From Sorex araneus (lineage: Eukaryota; Chordata; Mammalia; Eulipotyphla; Soricidae): a DNA stretch of 64,000 nucleotides. Shown here piece by piece: positions 1-11,460 of this stretch. The stretch's first letter is position 1. Every line of letters begins with the position of its first letter. The stretch covers positions 14,662,511 to 14,726,510 of the forward strand of contig NC_073308.1 of assembly GCF_027595985.1 (NCBI RefSeq). The letters are read 5' to 3'. The notes under the pieces are model-generated. The model was given only the letters and a program-made list of their open reading frames with translations, ran no database searches and had not been told where the DNA came from. Made by a program: the position numbers and the translations under genes.

Positions 1-463
1 GGCAGCTCAGCTCGGACCCAGACACACAGAAGCTGCTTGTCCCCTGCCAGGACGTGGCGACTCTCCTCAGGAAGCCCTGAGCACGGCTGGGGATTGTCCC
101 CAGGCAAAGCCAAACCGAGGAGGAGGGCGGCAGGTGGTCAGTGCTGCCGTTCCCTGGCCCAGTGGGCAGCCTGACCTCTGTTGCAGAGTCTCAGGGCTTT
201 TTCTCCCGACCCGACCTGCTTCCTGGCCCTGCACACAAGGGTGGTGACCTCAGGTTTGTCCTTCACTTCCTCAGTCACCTGCTTCAGTGAGCAGTCGTGT
301 GTTGGCTCTGCGTGTCCACTGCATGTTTGTGTCTGTGCCTTTGTCGTGGCTCTTAGCTCATGTCCAGAGCTTGGCTGCCATGGACACTGGCTCATCCGCA
401 CGCCCCGAAGCTTCAGGGACCGGGGTCACGTCACATGTCACACTCCCGGAATCTCTCTTCTAG

Positions 464-531
464 CGCTAATCAAGTCTGACCTGAGAAGACACAACATAAA
501 TGTCGGGATCCCAAATGGCGACGTGAAGGCG
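464..531 (+). CDS. FLVCR1: FLVCR1, penultimate coding exon
   Basis: FLVCR1 is a 12-transmembrane major-facilitator transporter of the plasma membrane, described as a heme exporter and more recently as a choline transporter. This exon follows a pyrimidine-rich acceptor (tctcttctag) and ends at a consensus donor (gcg|gtgagt). It encodes [23 protein letters not shown], the start of the cytoplasmic C-terminal tail after the last membrane helix; the human protein reads [15 protein letters not shown] here. The first Ala codon is split G|CG, so the preceding exon, outside the window, must end in phase 1. Bases 1-463 hold no other exon I can recognise and are read as intron. Confidence 0.93.
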
Positions 532-900
532 GTGAGTCATAATACTTTGTAGGCCTCGTGTTCTTCAGGACCATGCAGGGAATCGGTGCGACCCCTCGCC
601 CCATCTAGCCAGTTGTGTTGTACTCCCGAGTGATTGCTGTGTTGTCGGGGTGCCAGTGTCAGGCCGTGGACAAAGGCCTCTCCCCTCTGAAGCACGCGTG
701 CCACTGTCAGGACACATCTTGGCCTTGGCGTTTGGGAGGATGCTTAAGCCCTGGGTTCTTACTGGAGACATGGGTAAAGGGTCAGCACTGCTGGCTGGAG
801 GCACTGTACTATTTTAAAGATGAAAAATATAAATATATGGAAGAATCATGCTACATGTCACATACTAAAGAGAAAAACGTTTTTTTTTAAGGATTACTTT

Positions 901-1103
901 ATTATTTTTTTAAATTAATTTTATTGAATCACCATGTATAAAGTGACAAAGTTCTCAGGCTTATGTCTAAGTTATACAATGCTCAAACACCCATCCTTTC
1001 ACCAGTGCCCATGTTCCACCACCAAAACTAAAAAAACCCAGTATACCTCCTGCCCCCCAACCCCCCCCCCCCCCCCCGCATAACTGATAAATTTCACTTC
1101 ATT
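901..1103 (-). mobile_element. L1-like 3' end, antisense
   Basis: Read on the minus strand it ends in ...GGTGATTCAATAAAATTAAT plus A-rich sequence, like the larger insertion at 28068-29266. Degenerate flanks (gagaaaaac + T-run + aaggattactt at 870-900 and gagaaaaac + T-run + aagattattt at 1104-1130) look like an old target-site duplication. It contains a C17-type homopolymer near 1062-1078. Confidence 0.6.
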
Positions 1104-1111
1104 GAGAAAAA

Positions 1112-1698
1112 CTTTTTTAAGATTATTTTTCTTTGGGGCAGGAGTTGGTGCTCAGGGATGACTCCTTGGTCTGTGCTCAGGTTCACTTCTGGCTGTGTGA
1201 TCAGGGCCTACTCCTTACTCTGTGCTCAGGGGTGACTCCTGGGCTCTGTGCTCAGGATCACTCCTGGCAGACCTGGTGGACTTTATCTGCTGTTGGGGAT
1301 AAGACCAGGATTGACCATGTACAAGACAAGCACTTTAGCCCCTGGACTCTCTGGCCCCATTGAATTTTTCTTTTCCTTTTGGGCCATACCCAGTGGTGCT
1401 CAGGGTATAACCAGCTCTGTGTTTGGGGGTTGCTCCTGGTGGTGCTCAGACCACCATGTGGTGCTTGAGCTCAGACCTGGTTTCCTGCATGCACAGCATA
1501 TGCCCCAGCCCACTGGGTGGTGTCTCTGGACCCGCTGATTTGTTCTTTTTAGAAAAATTTTTGGCCATACCCAGTGACCTTGGAGTTTACTCCTGCTCTG
1601 CACTCAGGTGGTATTTTGGAGAGCTATGGGATGCCAGGGACTGAACCTGTGTCAGCCTCATGCAAGACACTCTCCCCACTGTTGATGTCTCTGGCCCC
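1112..1698 (-). mobile_element. Three consecutive antisense SOR-like SINEs
   Basis: Three diverged antisense copies lie head to tail (about 1131-1360, 1364-1537 and 1540-1698). Each ends in a ctctggcccc-type head remnant. The first contains extra copies of the internal motif 'ctctgtgctcagg...actcctgg', so it is longer than a standard copy. They lie in the last FLVCR1 intron. Confidence 0.7.
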
Positions 1699-2119
1699 AG
1701 TGATGTATTTTCTGTGCACATTTTATACATCTTGATTTTTCACTGGTAGCATCCTCTCACAGACTAATTTTTTTGTGTGTGCTCCTTTTTCAAGTGTTAA
1801 ACAGGAATAGTTTTGTGTCTGGTAAAAGTCAATTTAAATTGACCCTTTAGGGCCAAGGTTAGGGTGTGCATCCAGAGGACTGCAGCCCATGTTTTGCATA
1901 TGAGAAGCCATGTTTAATCCCCTGAGCACCAAGCTAGGAGTACCCCTGAGCTCTGCTGGGAGTCACCTAAAGACCAGACCAGTAAAGGCGCTCATGCCGT
2001 TGCTGGCTTCTGCACCCTTCCTGTGGCCACTCCATCCGATTACTCTCAGGTTTTCAAATCCTGCTACTGGAAATAGCACGACTGATGTGAGTCACCCTCC
2101 ATGCAATTTTCTTTTCTTT

Positions 2120-2250
2120 TAAAAAAAAATTATTTTAATTAAAGAACTGTGATTTACAGAGTTGTTGATAGTTGAGTTTTAGTCATATATTTGAGACCAA
2201 TTCCCTCCCCACCAGCCCACACCCATCCCTGCCGAGTCCTGTGGTGCTGC
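2120..2250 (-). mobile_element. L1-like 3' end fragment, antisense
   Basis: A T-rich start, then taattaaagaactgtgatt and 'cagagttgttgatagttgagttttagtcat' in broken form, followed by C-rich sequence. This is the layout seen in antisense L1 3' ends of this genome. It is diverged and has no visible target-site duplication. Confidence 0.4.
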
Positions 2251-2295
2251 CCAGCCCTGGCCACTCAGACTTTCAGTCCTGTTTTTCCCCCACAG

Positions 2296-2364
2296 GTTCC
2301 AGTGGACAGCCCCTCAGAGCCCGAGCCCGTGGTGAAGCCCAAGCAAGCGGAGGCCACCATGTGA
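2296..2364 (+). CDS. FLVCR1: FLVCR1, last coding exon and stop codon
   Basis: The acceptor ttttcccccacag precedes a 69-bp phase-0 segment encoding VPVDSPSEPEPVVKPKQAEATM and a TGA stop at 2362-2364. It joins in frame to the exon ending at 531. The human tail reads IPADSPTDQEP at the same place, so the start is conserved while the last ten or so residues differ, as is common for a disordered cytosolic tail. An L1-like fragment lies only about 45 bp upstream of the acceptor. The 1.76-kb last intron has been heavily colonised by SINEs. Confidence 0.88.
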   Translation, partial: VPVDSPSEPEPVVKPKQAEATM

Positions 2365-2486
2365 GGGGGATGGAGAAGCCAGGGGCCCGCGAGTCCCCCT
2401 GCTGCGGCATTGCTGTCGCCAGCAGGGTCTCGCCCCATCACTGCCACACTGTTCCTCTCGGGTGCCCCCTTGGGAGTTTCCGGGGA

Positions 2487-2627
2487 GCGGAGGGATCACG
2501 CAGTGGGGAGGGCGCTGGCCTTGCCTAGGGCCGAGTGGGGTTCAGTCCCCAGCACCACACAGGGGCCCCTGAGCGCAGAGCCAGGGGTAAACCCAGAGCA
2601 CCACTGGGTGTGGCCCCCCAGACAAGT
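2487..2627 (+). mobile_element. SOR-like SINE, sense, in FLVCR1 3' UTR
   Basis: Recognisable parts are gcagtggggagggcgctggcctt, the box-B-like ggttcagtcccca, and the tail gagcaccactgggtgtggcccc. It is diverged and 5'-truncated. Confidence 0.7.
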
Positions 2628-3594
2628 GAGAAGTTGGCTCTCAGGAGATCAGCTCTGTGCTCCCTGCTGAGAGATCAGCGCATGGAACCTCACTCCCGCA
2701 GGCCTTTTCTCCCCGCCCCTCCCTGGAGCAAGCGTTCCTGTGTGGATGCACCCCAGGCCTCGAGAGTGCCCCCCACTTTGCTCTGACACCTGCCCGTTCC
2801 CCCCATTTCCTGACGAGGCTGTGAGCTGACGGACAGATAGCGTTTGGGTTCCCAAACAGTCCCCATGGGCTTCGTACCAGGTACCAATGGCGTTCATACT
2901 AGTGGGCCACCCCCATGACATCGGCCCTGGACGTCAGGTCAGCTAAGGGACAGGCCCTGAATTCATCCCTCATCCTGCCCGTCACAATCTAAAACTTCTT
3001 CCATTCCAGCTTAGAACCAAATCTTCTTGTACCCATGCCTGACATAGAATCTTCTAGTAAGAGAGTAGCATCCCTACTGGCAGGCCTGTCGCCTCATGCT
3101 CTGGCCTGGAAGATTCCTAGCTCAAGGATCCCAGCACCCGTGTCTGGGTGTGTGGAGCAAGGGCACCCTCCACCCTGTGCCCACTGTCCCCGCCCTGTCC
3201 CCGGGGGCAGCTGTGACCTTGCGTCCCAGACGTGAGAACAGCCCGGCAGGTGTTCTTTAGAGTAGCTCCGGCATGGCTCTGCTTGGGACCAGGATGTGCC
3301 TTGATTTACCTGGAGTTGCTGTGTTCCCTGTGACCTCACGGGAACTGGGGCCAGGCTGCCGAGCGCCCAGAGTAGTTTCCTGCTGTCCCTCCAGCTGCCA
3401 CTTTTGTCCCTATTCATTTGGTTCTGTTTGGCCTCAGAGGGCCTTTCAGTCTGCAGTGTGCTCGGCGTGGACTGGCCAACACCCGGCCCCGCCCCGACAG
3501 ACACCTGGCCTGGGTACGCGTCCACTCAGCTGGGAAGGCCCCCATAGCTGTCCTTGTGTGGACATGGCCTTTTTAGTCTTTTTTCATTTTTAAA

Positions 3595-3768
3595 ATTTTT
3601 TTTGTGTATGTGTGGGTGGGGTTGGGAGTCAAGTCCTGCGGTGCTCAGGGTTACTCCTGGTTCTGCGCTCAGGACTCACTCCTGGCATTGCTCAGGGGAC
3701 CATATGGGATGCTGGGGGTCAGACCGGGTCAGGTGTGTGCCCTACCCGCTGTACCATTGCTCTGGCCC
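3595..3768 (-). mobile_element. SOR-like SINE, antisense, in FLVCR1 3' UTR
   Basis: A T-rich start is followed by 'ctcagggttactcctgg', 'gctcaggggaccatatgggatgctggg' (in parts) and the head 'accattgctctggccc'. It is in inverted orientation to the sense copy near 2487 in the same UTR. Confidence 0.8.
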
Positions 3769-4396
3769 GTTTTTAGCCTCTTAATCTCAGATGGATCATG
3801 CTCAATCACTGATTATTTATTTACATCTTAAATTTTATGGGCCAAAAAGAAAACTATTAAGGTTCCTCCTCTATAGTCTCTCAGTGTGTATACTTTTTAA
3901 AATGTCTGTGTTATTTAAAATAATCATGTGCTGTAAGTCCCTGTGGCTTGAATGGGTGCGAGTTGTGTTAGTTCTGAAAAGCACACACAAGTGTGTCCTG
4001 CGTGTTTCCCAGTGTTGAAAGTGTGAAGTGCGACATGACAGATGCACGTGAGTCAGGAGCTCTGCGCGAGCCTACTGCCGGGCTACAGCTCTCGGTGCAC
4101 TGTGACGCAGGTGTCACGTGCTGGGGCTGCACCCGGGGGAGCATGGGGCCCAGGTGGTGCCGCGGATCACTCCTGGGTCTGTCCTCTGCCTGTGTGGTTT
4201 CTGGTCTGGTCGAGAGGGAACTGCATCTCCCGGATGCTGCGCTTGCCGGCACTGCAGCTTCAGTTTTCTGATGGATGACGGAGGAAAAGCCTTTAAAACT
4301 GTGTCGGGGGTAAAGTTTTGCCAGGGTGCATGTCTCAGTCTTTATGTTCTGATTTTGGTTCTTTGTACTGTTTATCTGCTTGGTCTTCAGATTTGA

Positions 4397-4447
4397 AATA
4401 AATTTATTTTTTTATGTTCATTTTGTATGGCTTTAAAAAAAAATAAA
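4397..4447 (+). terminator. FLVCR1: FLVCR1 candidate poly(A) signals (two AATAAA)
   Basis: Two AATAAA hexamers 45 bp apart sit in T/A-rich sequence about 2 kb after the FLVCR1 stop. After them the sequence returns to GC-rich intergenic character. Usage cannot be decided from DNA alone. Confidence 0.5.
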
Positions 4448-4834
4448 AGCAATATGTTTTACAAAACAATTACTAGCATGATTTCCTACATAAAAATCCT
4501 AGCCACACTCCCTCCACCAGGGTGGATGGCTTTGGGGTTCTTCTGGGGTGCCAAGGGGTAGGGATATGGGTCCTGGAACAAGCTCTCAGACCCCTGCACA
4601 TAGGGGTCTGCAGTCCCTCCTTCAGTGGTGGGAGTCAGGCTGAGGCCCGGGAGGGACCAGCTGCCCCTGGTGCCTGAGTCTTGTCCTGACTTTCTCCTTC
4701 CTGAACCCCGTGATCTGGGTTATGTCCTTCCTGGAAAGCCACTGGCCCCTAAGTGGGGAGGTGCCCCCCTAGCTGGTCATTTCTCAAACTGCTTCACGCA
4801 CAGCTGAAACCATCCTCAGATCAGTCTTTTCATT

Positions 4835-4962
4835 TTTCGGGGGTCACATCTCGTGGTGCTCAGAGCTTACTCCTGGTGGGGGGCGGACCAGACGGGGTGC
4901 TTGAGATCAAATCTGGGTCAGCCGTGTGCAAGGCAAAGGCCTCACCCTACTGATGTCCCCCC
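4835..4962 (-). mobile_element. SOR-like SINE fragment, antisense
   Basis: Contains gggggtcacatctcgtggtgctcag, ttactcctgg and gtgtgcaaggcaa. The middle is rearranged and the head is degraded. Confidence 0.55.
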
Positions 4963-6990
4963 ACAGTGCTCCGGGCCCAGGGGGCTGAGATGGGTCAAAG
5001 GAGGTACCCCAATGGGTCACAGGCAGCTTCCGGGAGTAACCCAGAAGCGCCTCCCACAGGATGGCCCCCCGGCCACCCCCAAGCGCTTCCCTACAGGAGA
5101 GGAGAATCAGCAGCTCAGCTGTGGAGCGTCCAGTTGGGCTGGATGTGGGCTCCCCCAGGAGGACCCCACTTGACATGAATTTGAGGGGTGCAGGGACCTC
5201 TGGGGGAAACATCCTAAGATGGGGGACCAAGGCCTCCAGGTGGCTTGGTCTGACGTCAGCCTGGTCAGCCTGGAAGGAGGCTCAGGTCTCTGTATGGGAG
5301 CACTGGAGAGAGATGGGGTTCCTCTGGGCTCCTTCGAGGCCCAGTCCGACCACGAGAACCCTCCTGAGTCACAGGGGTGCAGAGGCTGAGACCCTGCTCG
5401 CCTCGGCCCTCTGCCTGATGGGGTCTCCGGCTCACCCAGGCGTGTCAGCAGGACCCATCGTCATGGCCCACCCTGCGGAGACAGGCCAACGCTTCCCTCT
5501 GCACATCCACAGACACCCCCGTCGGGAGGCTGAGACAGAGACCCCATCCCGTCATGTGGGTGCAGGTGAGGACTGACTGGGCCTCCTATCCCAGTGCTCA
5601 CTGAGAACCCCGGTTCCTGCAGAACCCCAGCCTGCCCACCTGCTGTGCCCAGGAAGGAAGAGGAAGTTCCTGCCCCACCCCCAACTTTCTATGGGCGGGG
5701 CCGCTGGTCCACCAAGTGCAGGAGAAAAGGGGCACAGGGGAGCCTCAGGCCGATGGCTGGAGGGCAGACAGCATGTGGGGGCTCCCCAATACCCCTCCTG
5801 CTCACTGCTGGACAGGTCTGGCCCGAGCCAGCGGTGAGGACCATTCCACGTGGTGGCCTCACAGCGCCAGCAGCAAAAGCACATGGGGTGCATGGCGAGG
5901 GTCTGATGTCTGGGACAATAGACCACAACCAGATCCCACAACCAGAACCGAACACAGCCCAGGTCACTGCAAGCCTGGGCCCCCAACTCCCCACTCCCAA
6001 GAGGGGTTCAGGGGACACGGAGTCGCCCGGCTTGGGTCTGGGCTCGGCTGTGGCTGGCCCTGCGTGTGTGTAAAACACCCATTCCTGCAGACTCGGGGCA
6101 CAGGACCTGCTCACAAGCATCTGGCTTCCAGCCAGCAGTTAGCACTGAGGGCCTGGGCCCGTTTCACCGACCCAGCCTCCTGGACAAGATGACCCTGCCC
6201 CGGCTCCCCTTCGGCCTCACCCTGCCTTCCTCCCTCGCCTGGTCCCTATACTCTTCCCCGCTGAACTGCCCCCCCCCCCCAGCCTTGGAGTGAGTTTCCT
6301 TCCTTTACCCGTTTCTCCTTAGTGGGGTTCCCATCTGGTTCTGCAGCCGAATCCACAAACCAGCGGCTTGGGGTGGAGCTTGTTAGCAGGGCGACTCCCA
6401 GGCCCATGGGGCTCTGGTCCTCTCTGAACTCTGAGAGATTTGGGGGACCATATGGGGTGCCAGGGATCATACCCAGGGTGGTCGCGTGCTACTGTCAACA
6501 GCTGCGTCCCTGGAGACCACACATCCCAGCACTGCTGAGGCAACAAACCTCTAATCACACCGCCCAGCACCTGGCAAGTAGCAGAGCGCTTTGTTCCTGT
6601 CTGTGGCGAGAGACACCTCCCTGCTTGCCTGTACAGTCCACGGCGTCATGCTCCTCTCTGCTCTTTATGCAGGAACACCCAAGTTGGCTGGGCTCTGACA
6701 CCACCTGGGGCTCAGACACGCTGCCCTACAACGTCTGCAGGGACCACTAGCTGCGTGTCACGGGCAGCTCCTGGAAGCTAGTCCCTCCCTCACCGTCAGT
6801 GGCCCTTTACCAGTTCACCCTTCTCCCCTCCCCTCAGGCAATACTGTTTTGTGCAACCTTTTCTGCTGTTAGTGACTTGATTTTGCTGCTTTCTCTTTCT
6901 GCATAGGAGTGAAATCCTGTTCTCCAGCTATTTCACAAGAACAGTCTGCACTAGATCCACCCATGCAGTCAAAAATGCAGTGGTCCCACA

Positions 6991-7157
6991 GGGCTGAGAC
7001 CACAGCGCAGTGGGGAGGGTGCTTGATTGCTCGCAGCAGACCCGGGTTTGATACCCGGCACCCCATAGAGTCCCCTGAGCCTGTTAGGAGTGATCCCAGA
7101 GTGCGGAGCCAGGATTAACCCGAGCACTGCCGGATGTGACCCCAAAAACAAAAAATA
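6991..7157 (+). mobile_element. SOR-like SINE, sense
   Basis: Full length: gggctgagaccacagcgcag head, gggtttgatacccgg box B region, and a tail ending gatgtgaccccaaaaacaaaaaa. A second, older sense copy follows directly. Confidence 0.8.
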
Positions 7158-7165
7158 TGCAGACG

Positions 7166-7322
7166 TTGGCGAGAGCCCCAAAGCTCAAGCACAGGCTCCA
7201 CATGCAGGAGACCCGGGATCGTCCCCGCCGCTACACGGCCTCCAGGCACCATAAGAGCGAACCCCTGAGCACTACTTCAGAAGTAACCCTCCCCCAGGCA
7301 TCGCTGGGTGTGCCCCCACAAA
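7166..7322 (+). mobile_element. SOR-like SINE, sense, old copy
   Basis: Diverged copy with caggagacccgggatcgtccccg near the box B position and the tail cgctgggtgtgccccc. It is arranged head to tail with the copy just upstream. Confidence 0.6.
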
Positions 7323-7734
7323 GCCTGCAGTCCTGCTTTAGGGTGGTACCCAAAGGGTGTGCTCAAGGGCTTCTCAGGCTCAGCCCAGGGGCACCATCAC
7401 TCCAGGGTTCCCATCCTCAGCCAGAAAATCCAGGCATCCCACAGAAGGGACTCAGACGTCCCGGGACATGGAGCAGAGCCCGGAACCCACCACACTTGAC
7501 ACCCCTCACTACAGTGGGGGTCACAGGAGACTGGCTGGGGTGCATGTTGGCCTTGTCTCCATGATGCCTGTGGACCCAGTGGGTCTTACATATTAAGGGT
7601 GGTGACCTTCCTGAAGGCAGGGCGTCTGCACCCAGGAACTTCTTCCAAGGCGGCACATTATGTTGGGTGAGGGCAGAGGGAAAGAGGGGGAGCCGCCAGA
7701 GCATCCAGTCCCATGCCTGCAGGGCCCCTCCGGT

Positions 7735-8110
7735 GTTCCTGGGGACTCCTCTGAATCTCCACTGGCCTCACCTGTGTCCTCATTGGCCTCCTGGCCTCCT
7801 GTGTCCTCGTGGACCTGCCCATGTCCTCATGACCCTGCCTGCATCCTTGTGGGACCCACTCATCGTGTCCTCATAGGCCCTGTCCACAACCTCAAGTTCC
7901 CATCTGCATCCTCCTGAACCCCACCCGTGTCCTTGGAGCCCCGAATCCTAGAGGACCCCCTGTCTCCACACCCGCATCCACGTGACCCGGCCAACATTCT
8001 CCAAGCCCAGTGTAGCCTCCCGGGCCCCACCCACGCCCCCACAGCCCCGCCCACAGCCTCCAGGCCCCGCCCATGTCCTTCAGCCCCGCCCACACCCTCA
8101 GGTCACTCGC
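7735..8110. repeat. Degenerate minisatellite, about 27-30-bp units
   Basis: Repeated C/T-rich units carry a 'tgtcctc' or 'catcctc' core followed by 'gccc' or 'gacccc', for example at 7795, 7830, 7860 and 7895, grading into 'cagccccgcccac' units at 8040-8095. It explains the open frames across this interval on both strands. Confidence 0.7.
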
Positions 8111-9277
8111 TTCCACTGGCCCCAACAGATCAGCTGTTGACAGCGTGAAAAGGGCAGACATTGCCCACAACAATGCAGACAGCCCAGTTGTTCTTGAGAA
8201 ACTGAATGCCGGCAGCTGCGTCTGTCAAAGGAGCTGCCCCAGCACCCCTCATCTGAGTCCTGCCTGGCTCTGACGCGGCCCCAGGTGCCCTGCGGTAGGA
8301 GGGATGCGGGGCCTGGGAAGGCAGAGACCCAGACCAGAGTCCAGGAAAACAGGCCAGGCCTCAGCTCACGCTAAGCAGCGATGCTGGCGTCTGTGGACAG
8401 GAAGCCTCAGTGTGTGTGTGTCTGTCATTTTCAAGGCCCGGAGTTTGAATCCAGCCACCATCTCGGTAGCCCCCCCCCCCCCCCCCCGCCCCCTGAACTT
8501 GCGCTTGGTGGCCTCGGGGCATTGAGGATGAATCACCGCGTGTTCAGAAAGCACTGCCCACAGAGAACGGAGGAGGAGCGATCTTGCATCCGAAGGGCAG
8601 GGCTGCCTGCCGAGGACAGCGCCTACAGCAAGTAACTGGAACTTAAGAAAGTCTTAAGTTTCGGCATCCTCCCCCAGCTGTCCTTGAAGCACCTGGGAAT
8701 CCCTCCAGGCCATTAGAGCCTCACAGTGCTCCTCACAGTGCTCCATCCTGGGGTTACTCCTTCCCGGGCCATGTGGTCTCTTACTCTCCTCCCCCTCTCC
8801 CCCGGCAGGTTAGAAAGTAGAGAAACCTGAGCAGAGGAGCAGGAGGACATCTAGGAATCGCCTGGGCTAACCCTGAAATTTATGTCCCTCATGCGATTAG
8901 AAAGAGAAAGCAAAGGCAGGAAAGAGAAGAGCCGGGTTCAAAATCTAGGTCTGCTTCCAACCCCGACATCCGTACCTGTCCCACTTCCCCCAGCCTGTGA
9001 AAGGCTGCGGTTGTTTTTTTTGGAAAGTGGGAATAATCGCGCCTGTGATTACTCGGGCTGTTAACACAGAACTTGTGTTTTCAGTGTTTGTCAGTGCCCC
9101 TGTAACATTTTCTTTACTTGGTAGCAATTTCAAATGCCAGAGGAAAGTGGCAGGAGTGAAACCCTGTAAACCACCCTGCCCCAATTCATTCGGAGCGCTC
9201 CTCGCCTGATTACTATTTGTGGGGCAGGATTTAAACCAGGATCATGGCTACAACCACATGCTAGGCAAGAACCTTAA

Positions 9278-9445
9278 CTTTTGTTTGCTTGAGGGGGAGC
9301 ACCTGGCAGTGCTCAGGGCTTACTCTTGGCTCTGTGCTCAGGAATCATTCCTGGCGTGCTCAGGGAGGACCATATGTTGTGCCAAGAACTGAAACAGCTG
9401 TGTGTAAGGCAAGCACCCTCCCCGCTATCCTTTCGCTCCAGTCCT
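9278..9445 (-). mobile_element. SOR-like SINE, antisense
   Basis: Contains gcacctggcagtgctcaggg, gctctgtgctcaggaatca, ggaccatatg and a head remnant atcctttcgctccagtcc. Confidence 0.75.
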
Positions 9446-9509
9446 GAGTACCTTAACCTTTATTATAACCTCTTTGCCCCCTTCCCTAATCATTATTTGT
9501 GCACATATA

Positions 9510-9546
9510 TACACACGTGTGGGCGTGTGGGCATGTGTGCATGCGG

Positions 9547-9577
<31 letters not shown>

Positions 9578-9930
9578 CTACATGCGCTCACACACATACT
9601 CATAGTGCTGGGACTAGAGAGATAGCACAGTGCGGAAGCCTCTTCCTTGTACATAGCCAAGGCAGTTTAATGCCCAGCATCCCATGTGGTCTCCTGAGAG
9701 CTTCCAACAAATGATTCCTAAATTCAGAGCCAGGAGAAAGCCCTGAGCATCACCAGGTGTGACCCAAAACCAAAACAAAGAACAAACATGCATGCAGTAC
9801 AGATGCACATGTGCACATGCATACAGATACATTCACACCCATGCTCATACAGCTATGCATGCTCACACACAGACACGTGTGCACATGCATACACTAGCAC
9901 CCCCACACAGACCCACACATGTGCACACAA
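9510..9930. repeat. CA/GT-rich microsatellite tract interrupted by a SINE
   Basis: A clean (AC)n run at about 9549-9578 is followed, after a sense SINE at 9605-9780, by a degenerate alternating purine-pyrimidine tract (catgcatacagatac, gtgtgcacatgcatac) to about 9930. The SINE appears to have split one older tract. Confidence 0.7.
9605..9780 (+). mobile_element. SOR-like SINE, sense, inside a CA-rich tract
   Basis: Head gggactagagagatagcacag; body cccagcatcccatgtggtctcc; tail accaggtgtgacccaaaacc. Alternating CA-rich DNA flanks it on both sides. Confidence 0.8.
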
Positions 9931-10003
9931 CACTTTTCTTCTTGCACAAAGTATGACTTGTAGTTCTTATAGCCTTGCCCCACCAGCCTTGGGCTAGATT
10001 TCT

Positions 10004-10190
10004 TTCTTTCTTTTTTCTTTCCTTTTTTGGGGGAGTGCTTCTTGGGTCACATCCAGCAATGCTCAGGGGTTACTCCTAGCTCTGCACTCAGGAATTACTC
10101 CTGGCATGCTTGGGGGACCATGTGGGAAGCCGGGAATCAAATTGGGTCAGCAAGTGCCCTACCCACTGTACTATCACTCTGGTTCCCCTA
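10004..10190 (-). mobile_element. SOR-like SINE, antisense
   Basis: A CT-rich start replaces the usual poly-T, followed by ggtcacatccagcaatgctcag, ggggaccatgtggg and the head actatcactctggttcccc. Confidence 0.8.
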
Positions 10191-10281
10191 GATTTCTGGA
10201 GAGAGAGAACATTCTGGCACAGCTCCTGTAACTGTAGCTCTCTGTAACGCTGATACACTAACTTGAAATCCATTTTAAGAA

Positions 10282-10428
10282 GGACTGGGGATTGCTTAGG
10301 AGATAGTACATGGGTAGGGTCCCTGCCTTGCACATGCTGGACCTGGGTTTGATCCCCAGCACTCCATAAGGGTTTTGAAGCTCTCTAGAAGTGGTCCCTG
10401 AACACTGCCAGGTGTGGCCCCCAAACTA
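10282..10428 (+). mobile_element. SOR-like SINE, sense
   Basis: Head aggactggggattgcttaggagatagtac; box B ggtttgatccccagc; tail gccaggtgtggcccccaaac. The middle is shortened. Confidence 0.7.
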
Positions 10429-11460
10429 AGAGGACCGGCTTACAGCACTGTCGGGCATCCAGTTCACCCCTTACCCTTACTCGCCATGAGCATAGCTTCT
10501 GTGTTGGCTTGGTACAGGTGATGGTGGAAGCCAGGTGCCTGCCGGTGAGGTGCCAACCCGAAACTCCATGTTCTCTATGCGTGTCCCCAAACCAGGGACT
10601 TTTCCGAAGTCACTGACATGATGACACCAGTTCTCACTCCATGGACGGCCCTCCATGCGGAGGGGCCACTGCCCTAGGTCTGGGGGCTCCCTTCTGTGTG
10701 CCCCTAACTGCAGAAGTCAAGGGCCTTGGGCGGGCACTGATGGTGAATCTAATACCCCGAACTTTACAAACCCAGCTGTCCTGTCCTGGGTCTGCTGGAC
10801 TCGGATCTTGAGAGCCCCAGCACGCAAGCCATGGAAGCAGATGGCTGACCCGAAGTACCCACTCTGTCGTCACTGGGGGACTCCTGCAGGCCCCAGAGCC
10901 TTGTGCAAGTGCCCCTGGAGCTCCCAGGCTGTCAGGAGCCTCAGCACTCAGGGCCCTTGCCCCGTGCCCACGGCAGCCTCCCAGCTCTGTGGCCAAGGAG
11001 AAGACAAGGGGGGAGGGAGGGCAGGGCTGACAGTCCCTCTGTGGGAGGTGAGGACAGAGGCGCCGGGGAGGATTGGATCACACCGTGTCACGCGCCCACC
11101 TGAGCTGGAATGCCTGGGACAGTTGTCTCTGGGGCAGTGAAGGCCCGGGCTCAGCAGCTCTGCCTTGTGGCCCACCCTGTCAGGAGTGTTCCTGGGCCTG
11201 GACCCAGACATTTGGGGGGGGGCAGACTGGAAGGGGCTCATTCCAGCCACTGTGTGTTTCCGCCCCAGAAATACCCCCACCCAACTGTGCTTCTCAGCCT
11301 GTTTCCCTCCCAGGGGCCTCCTGGCTCTCTGGTGCCGCACAGCTGGGAATGCAGACAGGACCCCAGGAGAGAAGCCAGCAGGCACGAGGAACCAGCCCTG
11401 GAGAATGGGGTCTGCTCCCCTCTGCAACAGGCCAGCCCATGGCTTGTCCCATTTCACTGT

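Larger units (their letters stand above)
2365..4465 (+). other. FLVCR1: FLVCR1 3' UTR (probable extent)
   Basis: This stretch follows the FLVCR1 stop. Two AATAAA hexamers, at 4397-4402 and 4442-4447, lie in an AT-rich end and are the most likely poly(A) signals; the boundary is inferred. The UTR contains a sense SOR-like SINE near 2487 and an antisense one at 3595-3768. No other coding exon was recognised in it. Confidence 0.55.

Noticed and set aside
4853-6190. Overlapping frames of 105-171 codons in the FLVCR1-VASH2 interval
   Set aside because: No recognised domain, no splice-consistent continuation, and several frames on both strands are equally long, as expected in GC-rich non-coding DNA.
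7735-8110. CRISPR-like array
   Set aside because: Units are degenerate, contiguous and without unique spacers, and the host is a mammal; it is a minisatellite.
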